From Enoplosus armatus (lineage: Eukaryota > Chordata > Actinopteri > Centrarchiformes > Enoplosidae), in contig NC_092200.1 of NCBI RefSeq assembly GCF_043641665.1, positions 13,336,194 to 13,400,193 of the forward strand: 64,000 nt of DNA. Direction: 5' to 3'. A program made the translations under genes and the position numbers. Positions 1-11,279 of this stretch are shown here, in pieces. The notes beneath the pieces were generated by a model. The model worked only from the letters and a program-made list of their open reading frames with translations, was not told where the DNA came from and ran no database searches. The first letter of the stretch is position 1. Each line of letters begins with the position of its first letter.

Positions 1-290
1 CTTGGCAGCTAATTTAATAATGCTAAGCACTTGTGCCTGCACCCTTGCATTTAGACTCTCCTTCCTCGTTTAGTTAAGCAAACCGTCATCGCCTTGTGTA
101 GTCTAACAACAAGGGCTCTGCTCGCATCTCTGCAGCTCCTCACCCTCTCAACCCCCACTCTAAAAAGTGACGCAGGGCATGTGAGGACTGCAGGGTCATA
201 AGAAAGCCCAAGTGAATCATTAGCTTGGTTTGGTGCCAGCCAGGACTCATTAGCTATGTCAATGATCTGCCCTCCAGACAGAATCTCCTC
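1..290. promoter_or_regulatory. Candidate regulatory block at the window edge
   Basis: This stretch has no simple repeats and starts with several TAAT/AATT cores in the first 25 bases. That texture resembles a conserved non-coding element cut by the window edge. No reading frame of note is present. Conservation was not tested, so confidence is low. Confidence 0.2.
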
Positions 291-1589
291 TATTTTAGAT
301 ACATCTGAAATTCAACATGCAGCTAGGTTGTGTAAATGATAATTGCATTTCATGGCTTGCTTTAACCTCACCAGGCAGTTTTGGCCATAGTCCTGCTAGG
401 CTACACTTGGCCTGGCTGTGGCAAAGTGGCAGTTGAGGTCTTTTGTCCCAGCTTGTTACGCCCCCGATGTGCCGGCTTTTGCTATCAAGGGAAGTCAGAT
501 GTCCTAGGGCTACTGTAACTTTATTAAGCACAATGCCAACCCTATGTAGCGCCCAATACAGGGCAGGAAGGAGGTGAGGTGGACAAAGCAGACCATTGTG
601 GGTGAGGCTGGAGGACTGGTACAGACAACCACATGCTCCTTTCCCACACTTATCAGTTGGGGCTGGCATCTGAAAATAACAGCTGATGGATAATAACAGC
701 AAGACACAGCAGGGATTAACAGTTTTGGTTAAGAGAGCATGCCATTGTTTTGTGTGTTTAAAGCTATTATTACTCAGTGATATGCAGTATTATTTACATT
801 CCTTTGAACTGACATCATCATTTTTGCAAATACTGACCCAAGCAGATTAATGTTTCCTTGCTACATGTATTTTTCAGAGACTCATCATAGATTAATGAAA
901 GTGAATAGAATATTTTTATGGTTTGATAACACCAAATGCTACTTTGTTGTTGTTGTTGAGCTCGTTCTTCCAAAGTCTTAATCAAGAGAAAGATGAACAT
1001 GGGGCTAATTTAAACATTAGTATAGTATAGTAATTTGTTTAAAATATGTGCTTTCTGTTACAGAGGTGAAGGATTCAGAGAAATAGAAAAAGAGGCAAAA
1101 AGAGGCTGGTTGGTCAGTGGTTGGCTTGTATTTCTACGCTTTTAACCTTTTACCTGTCACCGTTTGGCCCATGGAATACTAGCACTGAGTGCGTCTTCTT
1201 CAGAAGTCACTTCCACAGTAGTCTATGAAAATGCGAACATGACCATGGAATATATGAAGCAGTAACTCAGACGCTTATCTTTTTAGTCATTGTGGTCATT
1301 CAGTCCAGATACAATGCACAGCAAGTAGAAAACTGAAATCTTAAAAATATGGTGCATCTAAGGAAAAGGATTTAAAACGTTCTGTTTAGTTTTTATAAAA
1401 GGAGTCTTTCAAATATTGATTACTTGCCACATCTGTTTGATCCAAAAACAGAAAAATAGTAATGAGAGATAAAAGTGAAAAACAGCTGATCATTCTGTAA
1501 CAACAGGTGATGGTAAATTGATCTGCATACTGTACATCTTGGCATCAGTGTGGTTTCAAATGCATCATGTTAAAGTAGCCTGCTAATAT
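291..1589. other. Non-coding spacer, no gene seen
   Basis: Only short chance reading frames occur here. A (TTG)5 run lies at 944-958 and a short (TATAG)n run near 1020-1032. Nothing resembles a splice-bounded exon or a known repeat family. Confidence 0.6.
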
Positions 1590-1800
1590 TTTTGTTTTTA
1601 CATTTGCACAGAAAGAACTTTTTGTAGCGAGGGAGCAGCGTCTTCTCCCTGAGCTGAAAGGTTGTACCCCGGCGCAAAGCACTGACCAGCGGGGTCTCTA
1701 GACAGCGGAGGAGACGGAGACGCAGAAAACAATCTTCTGCTTGTTTCTGCTTTACCTCCTCTGACATGGCCTGACCCCTCCATCGATCTCCTCTCCACAC
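1590..1800. promoter_or_regulatory. CpG-retaining block, candidate regulatory element
   Basis: Within CpG-poor surroundings, this 210-bp stretch keeps about ten CpGs (around 1627, 1639, 1672, 1690 and 1706-1722). It has no simple repeats. CpG retention suggests either low methylation or purifying selection. It borders an imperfect GT repeat. The short minus-strand frames across it look like chance. Confidence 0.25.
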
Positions 1801-1827
1801 AATGGGCTTCCTCCTGAAGAGCAGACC

Positions 1828-1878
1828 ATGTGTGTGTATGTGTGTGTATGTATGTGTGTGTGTTTGAGTGTGTATGTG
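1828..1878. repeat. Imperfect (TG)n/(TATG)n microsatellite
   Basis: The run is mostly TG, interrupted by TATG units and one TTTGAG segment. Confidence 0.85.
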
Positions 1879-2329
1879 TCCTCTTTCCTGACAACATATT
1901 TTGTTCTAACCAACATGCCCAGAACTCTCCAAGGTGTTTTCCAGAAAGGCTGATTCTGATGGTCATGAAATGTTGCTACAGCATGGAAGTTATACTAACA
2001 TACTGAAAACGGTGGAGACACATAAGGCATTTCATTCCTTTAAATTTATTTTTTTTCTCAATTCCAGTGATCAGTAGTCATCACCTGAGGTGTTTGGGTT
2101 TCTTTTCTGTGATTTTCAGGAACATTTACCCATTTACCAGCAGAGAGAGCAGGTTTGTGTTTATGCTTGTCAACATCAATGACAAAAAGCAAGTTGAATC
2201 ATCTTACCACACACACATGCTCATGCACATGCACTCACACAGGCTTGTATGCACGCAAACACTGCCCACTCGTCTTATCTTACACTGCTTGTTAGAAGTA
2301 AATACAGTACAGTGAGTAAACCAGGACCC
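1879..2329. other. Spacer, nothing recognised
   Basis: Mixed AT-rich DNA with a loose cluster of CACA/CATG words around 2206-2260. The plus-strand frame at 2067-2315 has no protein-like features. Confidence 0.55.
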
Positions 2330-2860
2330 CTGCCAAAAACAGAAAAAAAGAATCAAAATGAAGAGAGGAAGAAAATAAAATGAAATCGAGAGAGAGAGAG
2401 AGAGCGAGGAGAAAGGGATAGAGAGGGAGCTGTTTGGGCCTAGAAAGTGACTTGAGATAAAAATAACTAGTCACACGACACAGAGCAGATCTGGGCGCTG
2501 TTTCTCTTGCCCCGGGGCTCGGCCTGCCCAGCCACCACTGCAAGAGAGAGAGAGAGAGAGAGAGGGGAGGGCGAAAGAGAGGAGGGATGAAGAAGCGATG
2601 GCAAAAAATGAGAGAGGGCTTGGGGGATGGATGGATGGATGAGGGGACTGGATAGAGTGAACGGGGGGGAGAAGGTGGTGGTAAGGGGCAAAAACCTGTA
2701 AAGCTCACAAGGGAAGGTAGAATAGGGGTAAATGTACAGGGGTGATCAGAAGGGTAGAGGGAAGAAGAGGGTGAGGTGGGGGGACAGAAAGAAGGAATGA
2801 TAGAGAAAATGAAGGATTCTATAGCATAGAAAGAAAGAAAAGAGGAGTTGTGTTTGATGT
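2330..2860. repeat. Long purine-rich (GA-rich) tract on the plus strand
   Basis: Purines dominate the plus strand for about 530 bp. The tract includes (GA)n at 2388-2404 and 2542-2564 and (GGAT)4 at 2625-2640. This composition explains the 205-codon minus-strand frame rich in Pro, Ser and Leu at 2292-2909, which is therefore not annotated as a gene. Confidence 0.75.
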
Positions 2861-4069
2861 ATGGGCTCTTGTTTACTATTGTGAGTCCCCCTGAATATGC
2901 TGCAGGCAAAACAAAAATCTTTTGTGATTAATTGGAAAAAAGTGGACTATTATGAACTGACTGCACAAAAGCCAGCGCATACAGTAATATAAATACTAAA
3001 TGAGCACCACACAATGCGATGCAAATAGCTGGCAAGGGAGTGAAAAACAAGGTAGGAGTGTTCAAAGCTCTTAATATGTATTCAACTGAATTAATGCATT
3101 ATGTATGGCTTTCCCCCTTCCTCTTTGGGAGGGAGTTTGGTATTCTTTCTTGTACATTGATAACAACCATAATATGGTGGGTCTGTGGGTCAACTTCTGG
3201 TTACTGAACACATTTTTGGACCCAATTCTGGCTGGTGGGAATTTATTTGTACAAACTGACAAATACTGGTCATTGACTGGAAAGTCTGCAAGCTCTATTA
3301 CATTATTACAACAGATAGTGTTGGGTTTTGGGAAGGTTTCATGATCTCTGCCACAGACTTAAGGACTTATGCTGCCAAACTTGAAAAACTCTCTTCCATC
3401 TCTTTCCAGAAACAATGTTGTCGTTGCATGTGATAAGACCTCACTGCCAAACATTCTTGGTTAGTACAAACATTACATACATTTCTTCTTATTTCTTCTT
3501 AGAAACTAGTTTCTAGTACAACTGTAGATCTGAAAACCCCGCCAAATAAAACTGAAACTATCTGCATGGCCAGATACCATGAGGAGTAGGTGGGAAAATA
3601 TGCTTTTTGGTATTTGACCCTGTGAAGAAGAGAAAATCCTATCTAAATAAACCTTGTGACATATTCAACATCTCCCACAGTGCAGCTTCTGGCAGTTGTC
3701 TTTGGGAAGATTTGCCCATGCTAATGTATTGTAAACCTTGAGAATCCAGACATTGGTAGGAACATTGTCAGCTCTCAGGACATCCCACACAGCTAACCTG
3801 ATGAATAGTCCAAACACCTCCATCACTGAAGGGGATCCTGTTTTAAAGTCCATAACTAACTAGCAGCTGGAGCGAGATGTCTTCAGTCCCGTCTCTGCAA
3901 CAATGTAAAAACTTCTTTTCCCCCTCTCTGTCAATGTGCAACTGACTGACAACAGTGTGTTTCCATCTTGGCACCATATGCCCTCCATGCTGCTTAACAA
4001 CCTCGTCAGTGGAGTCTGCAAAGGACCATAAAAAATAGGCGACCACGGATAACGCCTGATGGCCATTCT
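2861..4069. other. Non-coding spacer, no gene seen
   Basis: Ordinary AT-rich sequence with short overlapping frames on both strands and no domain-like translation. A short duplication of the word TTTCTTCTTA occurs near 3481-3501. No mobile element was recognised. Confidence 0.55.
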
Positions 4070-4410
4070 TGGCATCAGGAGGGGGGTCCCCTCCTCCTGA
4101 AGCAGGGCTAATTACCCGACAGGCTTATCTAATGATACCCCTATCTCTCTCTTTCTGTCTCTCTCTCTCTCGCTCAGCCTCGGCCCCCCTTAGACACCTC
4201 TCTCTGCACGCTGACATTGTTTTCTATTATTATTCAGGCACTGATGCCTCGGTAAGTAGTAAAAAGCCTGTTGACCATTCAGTGGCCAGAGGAGAAGAGA
4301 GCTGGGGCTGCGGATAATTAAAAGTTCCCCAGGTCTCGGGCCCTCAGGGGTTAAAAGGAGGGGAGGAACTGGGGATTTGAGGGGCTGAAACAGGGGCCCT
4401 CAGTGGTAGT
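4070..4410. promoter_or_regulatory. Candidate conserved non-coding element
   Basis: TAATTA homeodomain cores lie at 4109-4114 and 4315-4320, with another TAAT at 4130-4133, in GC-balanced sequence. A pyrimidine-rich (CT)n patch at 4143-4176 interrupts it. The part from 4300 to 4410 mixes GGGCCC and AATTAAAA words, a texture common in vertebrate enhancers. The call rests on motif density only. Confidence 0.35.
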
Positions 4411-4924
4411 GATGTAGAAGTCGCTCTTTTGGGTAGCTCCACCAGCACAACAGATCTGAGATTCAATCTGATTAATATATCAAGCCCCACAAAAAAATGT
4501 GTCCTAATTTGTGACCAACCCTGAATCGACAGTATTCTGAAGTGTAATTTACGTGTTAGAGTTTATATTAGAATACACATAGTTGCATAGTTAGCACGAG
4601 TAGTGATAACCACTGTGGCTGCAAAAACTGCCTTACATGCAGAAAATTAAAGAAAAATCACAGCCAAACTGAAACAAAATATCAGTGAAGATACCCCCAA
4701 AATAAAGATGAAAAAACAAAACATTACAGATCTCATGGATTATCAGTCCTGCACCTGAAACCCTCTGGTTCTTGCAGGCTTTGGGCTAATGTGCATATCA
4801 CTTATCGTTTACACGCTGATATTGTTAATCTGGCTGTGAAATATTTTTGTTTTGCTTCTTTCATTTTGACAATTATCTTTGTATTTGTTTCTTTTTGTAA
4901 TTGTAATTGTGTGACATGTGAGTG
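4411..4924. other. AT-rich spacer, nothing recognised
   Basis: No repeat unit, frame or motif cluster stands out. Confidence 0.55.
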
Positions 4925-4942
4925 CCCCCCCCCCCCCCCCCC
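4925..4942. repeat. Poly(C)18 homopolymer
   Basis: Eighteen uninterrupted C residues follow AGTG. The complementary G18 strand could form a quadruplex. Homopolymer length is prone to sequencing error. Confidence 0.95.
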
Positions 4943-5025
4943 ACATATTTACTTTACATTATGACCGATACGTTTGTCATTCTCATTTTTCTTTACATAA
5001 CTTCACCCACCCACCCCCACCCACA
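4943..5025. other. Pyrimidine and CCCA-rich spacer
   Basis: A short (CCCA)-like run at 5005-5024 separates the poly(C) tract from the next candidate element. Confidence 0.5.
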
Positions 5026-5165
5026 GCACAGTGAAGCCATAGTGAAGCAAGGACTGTGGCCACAAAGCCCCTCTTCTCCGATCGATCAGCTGATTAACGC
5101 TCATTACTGATTGGCTCTGAGCTGATTGCACCCCATCATCAAGAAATCACCTCTAGCCCAAAGGC
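5026..5165. promoter_or_regulatory. Candidate conserved non-coding element
   Basis: This compact unique block contains an E-box CAGCTG at 5087-5092 adjoining TGATTAACG, an inverted CCAAT word (GATTGG) at 5109-5114, and ATTA cores. No simple repeat lies inside, and it is bordered by C-rich and GT-rich runs. The resemblance to a developmental enhancer is an inference from motif texture. Confidence 0.4.
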
Positions 5166-5474
5166 ATGTGTGTGTGTGTTTGTGTGAGTATATATGATGG
5201 GGGCTGTCACAGCTCACTCGATTACTGGGAGGTGAGGAGGGGAAAAGAGGGGAACGGTTTAAAGAGGGGGGAGGGTTTGACCATCACAACACACACACAA
5301 ATGCACACACTATCCATGAGGTCCATGGTCAAAGAGGTGTAAACAGAGGGCGCAGGAATCATATTGTAGGAGGGAGATTTTTTTTGTAACAATATCCATT
5401 GGCCGGCCACTCTACCCTTCCTCCCTCCCTTTTCTTCTCACCCTCCTTCTTCTCCTCCTCCTCCTTTTTTTTTG
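5166..5474. other. GT-, CA- and purine/pyrimidine-rich spacer
   Basis: A short (TG)n run at 5167-5179 is followed by a purine-rich stretch to 5280, a short CACACACA run near 5288, and a CT-rich run at 5410-5467. No gene is visible. Confidence 0.55.
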
Positions 5475-5600
5475 GAGGCAGATTTAAGCTGGGTCAAGCA
5501 GAAACGCTAGCCCAGTTTCCGCTGCTATGGCCGATAAGGCATTGTACCTTGGCCCAGTAAACAATGGGATGCCATCTGTCCATTAGTGAGACCACAGCGT
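5475..5600. promoter_or_regulatory. Candidate conserved non-coding element, 5' part
   Basis: Unique sequence with retained CpGs and a CCATTAGTG word at its right end. The same word reappears just past the adjoining (GA)25 tract. The microsatellite may therefore have expanded inside or beside a duplicated segment of this element. Confidence 0.35.

Positions 5601-5603
<3 letters not shown>

Positions 5604-5653
<50 letters not shown>
5604..5653. repeat. (GA)25 microsatellite
   Basis: Fifty uninterrupted bases of GA. The long Ser-Leu and Arg-Glu frames read across it on both strands are artefacts of the repeat. Confidence 0.95.
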
Positions 5654-5655
<2 letters not shown>

Positions 5656-5984
5656 CATTAGTGGGTCCAATGCGAGGGCAACTTGAAACACATGAGGGGT
5701 CAAGCAAGTTGGTACAACATTTGGGTGATGAAGAACGAGAAACTTTTTCTATAAAAGTATTTCAGCTATGATTCCATCATATGCTCATTTTTATGAAGAA
5801 TTAACGATTAAAAAAAATTGTTTAATCTTGGAATTTACACAGTTGGTGATTGGAGAATACATGTTTGATTTAATACACTCTTTATGAGGGTCTCAATATG
5901 AAAATAACATCTTCCTAGCATAATTCATACTTTCAACATGAATTTGGTTCATAAATAAGAAATCCTAACATTACAACACTGTGG
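5654..5984. other. AT-rich spacer
   Basis: It begins with the second copy of CCATTAGTG (5655-5663) and becomes AT-rich. No gene is visible. Confidence 0.5.
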
Positions 5985-6125
5985 GCCTCCGAGGCTTACT
6001 CAGCTAAAGAGGTGAACACAGAGATGGCCTGGGGCGATGCATGTTTGCCTCCAGCCATGACCCCAGAAAGACCACTGCAAAATATCCCCAGAGGGTCTAA
6101 TATATCTGTAATATATAACATATCT
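5985..6125. promoter_or_regulatory. Candidate regulatory block
   Basis: A GC-balanced unique stretch with retained CpGs (near 5989 and 6035) lies between AT-rich flanks, and ends in TAATATATCTGTAATATATA-type sequence. Support is texture only. Confidence 0.25.
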
Positions 6126-6404
6126 AACATACAACTGCAAAGTTAAAGTCAAAGATTCTCCATCACAATCATACCACATGCATAAAAAATAAATCTCACA
6201 GTAGCCTAATGAGAGAGATCACTATCAGTCATGAGATTCTTTGTGTTTTGTGATGGAGACATTGCTTATATGGGGCTAGGATCAAAGGCCTCTTGGTGTG
6301 GGAGCTCATAATGCAAAGTGACTGAGTGCTGACCGTAAATTAGTACATTTCAACACTTAATAATTTTGTCCCATGTTTTGTGTGTGTTCTTTTGTTACAG
6401 TATG
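6126..6404. other. AT-rich spacer
   Basis: No structure or frame of note was seen. Confidence 0.5.
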
Positions 6405-6490
6405 TATACATCTCATCAGATTAAAAAGGATCTTCCCCATAGCAATACGAGGCGTCATGTTTAGACCCCGCTCACTGGTCTATCAGTCTC
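6405..6490. promoter_or_regulatory. Short candidate regulatory block
   Basis: Unique CpG-containing sequence precedes a CT-rich run (6490-6600). The call is weak. Confidence 0.2.
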
Positions 6491-7899
6491 CTTTTCCCCT
6501 TTCTCTGTCTCCCTCTGTCTGTGCCCATCGTCTGTCTTCCTCTACTCTTCTATCCACTGCCGTTTCTGTCTAACTCCCTTTTTTCTCTCTCTCACACACC
6601 CAGGAAACTACTAGAAGTGGTAGCTTCACAGCCTCTCATCAGAGTGAAGGAGTAACGGGTACAAATGTCTGCTCTTCAGATGACACTGTGCGGTGCAGTC
6701 CTGGCACTCTAGGGACACTGTGGCAGTGCTGCAAAGGAACTGATCTGAATGCTGCTCTGTCTGAGTGTGAGACTTTGAGAGAGTCTGTAGATTTGAGTGT
6801 GCAAGCACATTCATGCATGCCTTCAAGTATGTTGATGTAAATGTATGTATGTGTGTTTGTACACACATGCATAAACTTGGACATTTGTGCATATGTACAA
6901 ATGCGTGTGATAACTATGTGCATGTGCGTACATGTTTTAGTGCGCCTTGGACTGACTGTGGGGGGCCGCACACACATCTCTGTTCCATCCCTTAGGCAAA
7001 GAAGTCCTTCCAGAGTGTTTTCACTAAACAATCTACTTCTCGCTTAGGTTGTAACTGTCCCAAAAAAGTGTTGTTTTCTGCTGCTAAAATTTGACAGGGT
7101 GTAGTACATGCTTGAACCATGGCACGCCTTGACAAGCCAGCAGTTGTGAAGGAGTAGAACTGTATGAACGTCAAGTAGCGTGGCACTGTAGAGGAGCATA
7201 CATGCTCAGCTAACACTCCACACATGGCTAGAGTTTAAAAACAGCCAAGTTGGTTAGCCAGTTTTCACTGGGTTGCCAGCGGTCATATAACTTTGAATCT
7301 AGTTTAAAGAACAGTGCAATTTGATTAGAAAACAAAGAAGGAGTTTTTAAATTGGGTAAATGTGTAATAAAAATTAAATGAAGAACTGTGTAGAATGGAC
7401 TTGTATTTTCATGTGTCAGTGTGAAGCGACACCAGTTGTGCTGGTTACTGAAGCAGGATGAGCAGATATTCAGAGAGAAGGAGACAGAAATATGTTAGAC
7501 TGACAAGAGAGGGGGAGAGACAGAGAGCCTAAGGGAGGATGGGGAGGGAGGGGGAGGCGGTGAGCTACCTGCTGCGAAACTTCAAAGTCCAAGCTGTCAC
7601 CTACATTATTTGACCCCACAACCCCTACAAACCCCATCATCATATTATTGTTCCAGTGTCTTGTATGCCTGAACCACTTTCTGCTAAAAGCAAAAAAATG
7701 TGTTTCTGAGGAAAATGAAATTGCTCCAAAGATGAAAACTAGATTTAGGAGAGGACAGAATTTTGGGTCTGACGGTGTGCCTCATCCCTCTATGAGTGAT
7801 TTACATTTCTTTATCTCTTTCTCTCTCAGTTTGGCGCTCTCCTTTGCTCTATTTTCTCTCTCAATCTCCTTCTATCTCTCTTCCAGTGATGGTGGTAAA
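6491..7899. other. Spacer with CT-rich, GT-rich and GA-rich patches
   Basis: CT-rich DNA spans 6490-6600, imperfect GT/CATG words span 6838-6935 (with a 7-bp inverted repeat, 6849-6855 and 6862-6868), purine-rich DNA spans 7475-7560, and CT-rich DNA spans 7810-7880. Frames of 60 to 130 codons overlap on both strands and none resembles a protein family. Confidence 0.55.
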
Positions 7900-8130
7900 G
7901 AGGAGATGCCTTAAAATGATTAGAGTTAAATAAACGGTGGTGGGGCCTCAGGGCCCGGAGGCAGAGCTGATGTGAAATCAGATGCTATCAGCCAGGTGAA
8001 GCCAGACTCACCTGGCTCCGCAACAACAACAACATAAATAACTGCCATGCACGCTGCTAAATTAGTGGGATTTACATACATTTCTTCTTAAAACCGGGAC
8101 AGGGACTGGGCAACCTAGAAAGCGAGAGAA
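7900..8130. promoter_or_regulatory. Candidate conserved non-coding element
   Basis: Repeat-poor sequence mixes GC-rich words (GGGGCCTCAGGGCCC near 7942) with ATTAG and AAATTAGTGGG cores near 8060 and a short (CAA)4 at 8021-8033. Several CpGs are kept. The pattern resembles vertebrate non-coding elements, but conservation was not tested. Confidence 0.35.
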
Positions 8131-8214
8131 TTCAACTTCCGTTCAACTCGCTTAGATTCTAACCTCCCACTACCACACACATACCCTGACATATACAAAA
8201 AATACACTGAATAC

Positions 8215-8420
8215 TAATCTGATCAAGTTTTCGTCTGGCTTATCGGCGTGAACACTATGCGTACAGATTACCATAATTGAAAACGATCAATCCGCAGCAA
8301 AGCTCTATTTTTCTCGAGCTCAGTTTTCCAAAGAGATATCCAACGATTGCTGATAATAGAGCAACAAAAGCCACGCAGGCTGACGGGTACGTCTACATCA
8401 GGATACAGCAAAGGCTACTA
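8215..8420. promoter_or_regulatory. CpG-retaining AT-rich block
   Basis: About ten CpGs occur in roughly 200 bp of otherwise AT-rich DNA (for example near 8231, 8246, 8284, 8315, 8343 and 8382-8389). It also holds ATAATTG and CAATCCGC words. Such CpG retention is unusual for this window and suggests selection or hypomethylation. Confidence 0.3.
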
Positions 8421-8695
8421 AAGTGTTTGCATGTCAACTCCAAGCAATTTGTGCAGACTGGAAAATGGCAAAGCATTCTTACATGTCCTGTAAAGAATTA
8501 ACACATACTGAACCTTGCAGAGTGCTTTAAAACATATACTTGCAAAAAAAAGAACAGGCACACACACATATTCACTTCAAAATACTACTTTAAAATCCAC
8601 AAAACAAAATAGTTGTTCTGTTTATGCTTCTGTTTAATCACAGTTTTTGTAAGAAGGTAATCAGTGATCTTTGACGTCATGCCTAGGTTGTCATC
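8421..8695. other. AT-rich spacer
   Basis: No feature seen. TGACGTCA-like sequence (near 8672) resembles a CRE half-site pair but stands alone. Confidence 0.45.
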
Positions 8696-8765
8696 TACTC
8701 TCTCTCTCTCTTTGTGTGTGTGTGTGTGTGTGCGTGTGTGTGTGTGTGTGTGTGCGCGCGCGCGT
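8696..8765. repeat. Compound (CT)n(GT)n(CG)n microsatellite
   Basis: A (CT)n run passes into 53 bp of uninterrupted purine-pyrimidine alternation (8713-8765), ending in (CG)5. GT plus CG alternation is the classic Z-DNA-forming pattern. Confidence 0.95.
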
Positions 8766-8910
8766 TGTTTGTATGTCTGAGGTCATGCCTGGATGGCTAT
8801 CTATCTTTTTGTGTTACAGCGCCTTAGGGGAGATACTGAAATCTGATAAGCCACGCAGGAGTGTAAATACCTGGCTACTTTAACATCACTGCAAAGATGA
8901 CACACCTTGT

Positions 8911-8938
8911 TGTGTGTGTGTGTGTGTGTGTGTGTGTG
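8911..8938. repeat. (TG)14 microsatellite
   Basis: Second TG run within 200 bp of the compound repeat. Confidence 0.95.
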
Positions 8939-10194
8939 CATGAGTGTTAATCTGTATAATTTCCTGTGTCAGTAGCACTTTGCACCAAAATTGGTTCATG
9001 CATGTTCCATCTGTGTATAGGCTGTATGTGCATGCAATTGAGTGTGTGAAAAAGCATGTGGGAGACTCGACGTGATCCTGTAACAGTCGTCCTTTGTTCA
9101 TTGGGTGATACTCATCAGCAACCCCACAACAGCACACCTGCCACGAACAGTGTGTGTGCAGTGTCCCTCTGCTATGATATCAGCAATGCATCTTATTACA
9201 CTGCAGCAATATCGTCAGTGTAACCAACTGACAGTCACATCTGTTGATGTCCCTGTTTCAATCCCAATCCGAATGAAGCAATCTCCATCCCCGCCTTTCA
9301 AAACACAAACAAAGCAAAAACCTTTTGGCCTTTTAGATAAAGAGAAGCATGCACAGTGAATGACATAGAACAAAGACACATGCTGTCTTAAAAGTATATA
9401 TAATATTTTTTGTCTGTCATTTCTGCCTTTATTTTATTCAAACATAACAGCATGCATAACGCTTGGCATCTTAGATTGCAAGTTGCCAGGCGCTGTAAAA
9501 CATCTGCTCTGCTGAAGTGACTGAATTCCCACCATCTTACATTATATACTCTATTCTTTGTGTTTGTGTGTGTCCCTATGCATATTTAAAAAACCATATA
9601 GTTCACGATAAAGTTTCATGAGACCTCATGAGCCTCTTTGTGCTTCTCTGAGGAGAGCAGGAGGGCCTGATGGCTTAGAAAAACAAACATGTGGCAAGAG
9701 GGTTACCAGCATGAAACCACACTCTAGCGGGCTGTTGCATCTAGGTGGCACAGAATGAGAAATGCTCATTATTCTTTTTCTGCAGCTCAACTTTGCCTTT
9801 GTGAAGACACTTCAACTCCAGACTGCTCCAGCAGACCTGTTCAGTGGTGGATAGGGCATGACTGGTTGTACTGGGCAGCTCTCTGGTGGGAGTTGGAGCG
9901 CAATCTTTCCACAGGCTATTGCTATGAATGAAATAATAATAAAAAAGAACATCTTAGTCAGCTTTGCATGTTATATAAATAAATGTTATTTATTGCTGAC
10001 AACACAAAGTAGACTGGTGTCTCATTCTCTTTTATATATATGTTTGAAATGATCTGCGTGCAGGCTGTTTGTGCAGACCTGCAAGAGCACACACGTGTGT
10101 GCACATGCCGTCACAAACACACACAGGCAGTTAGGAGTGTACCTCTACTTTTGTGTATGTGGGTCTGATTGTGTGTCCGGGAAGTAAAAACCCA
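8939..10194. other. Spacer, weak regulatory texture at 9460-9900
   Basis: Mostly ordinary sequence. The part from 9460 to 9900 is repeat-poor and GC-balanced and could hold an element. A perfect 16-bp palindrome centred on CACGTG lies at 10087-10102. No exon is supported. Confidence 0.45.
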
Positions 10195-10370
10195 GTGCCT
10201 TTTGTTTATCCCCTGCTAAGTGTCTAAATCCAGGGGAGCAGGCTCGGGCAGGCTCTTAAGACGGAGCCCTTTCTCATTCAATCATCATTGGCCGCTTTGA
10301 TGTGTGACCCCTGCTCCTCACGCTGGAAGAGGAGAAATTAACAGCTAGGTGAGTTCAGAGAGTCTCACCA
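10195..10370. promoter_or_regulatory. Candidate conserved non-coding element
   Basis: A repeat-free block between CA-rich and AT-rich flanks, with CAATCATCATTGG, TGACCCC and GAAATTAAC words and retained CpGs. The texture is enhancer-like and conservation was not tested. Confidence 0.35.
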
Positions 10371-11279
10371 TGTCACATTAAAGTTCACACAAATAAAGAC
10401 GCATCCACGTACATGTATGCATTCACTTACTGTATACACTCACGTATATACAAACGCATGCTTGTGATGTCCCATGAACGCATTATGTAAGTGATGACAT
10501 ATGTATACACACACACGGCTCTGCTTGGCATACTCTTGAAATATAAATCCTGTTTTTATACTTTTATATATTTTCATTTTCTTTTGGTTCATCAGCCTGA
10601 CAATCATCTGTGATGTTAATTGTTTTAAATCACACGCACAAACATTAGCCAAGTGAGGGCACCAGACACGATGTGCAACAAATCACCTTCAAACTATTTA
10701 AATAACTTCACTATTTGAAAACTCCTGGATTTAATAAACAAAGACAATGAGCGAAGCCTTAACCGAAACGCACTGCAGTTGCACCTTTGACTCATCAGTC
10801 ATTTAGAATCAACTCTAACTGCGTTTTGCTCGTGTCTTAATGGCTCTCCCCAATCCAGTTTTACCTGGTTCTTTGACCTCTCTCAGGTCAAAAAGTCAAA
10901 TGACTGCTGCATGAAAAAAAACAGGAATTATCTTCTAAGACTCTGTCAAAGCAGCAGTCATCAGTTTCTATCCAACGACTAAATACTTCTATTCTTCTCT
11001 AAGACGCGTAGATGCAGATTTGGTTTGGAGACATTAAGTTAGAGCTGAGGAGGAGGATTTGCGGGAGGTGGGGGGGCATGTCTCTGTGCTTCTTTCTTCA
11101 CTACCTGACTATGGCAGATGGGACCAGAGTATTACTGCGGCACTTGAGCGTTCGATGATGCTGATCCACTCAGAATGTGAACCCGACCTGCACCTCTCAC
11201 ACCCAAAAGCAGCATCCTCCCTGTCGAGCCGATCCCATGACACGTTTGCACGCTAAAGCCATGCTATAATCTACCTTGG
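10371..11279. other. Spacer, nothing recognised
   Basis: AT-rich sequence with short CACACA words near 10506. The 65-codon plus frame at 11059-11256 has no recognisable features. Confidence 0.5.

Noticed and set aside
2292..2909. 205-codon minus-strand frame
   Set aside because: It reads a purine-rich plus strand, giving Pro/Ser/Leu low complexity without any domain.
5494..5771. Frames with Ser-Leu or Arg-Glu repeats
   Set aside because: Direct translation of the (GA)25 microsatellite.
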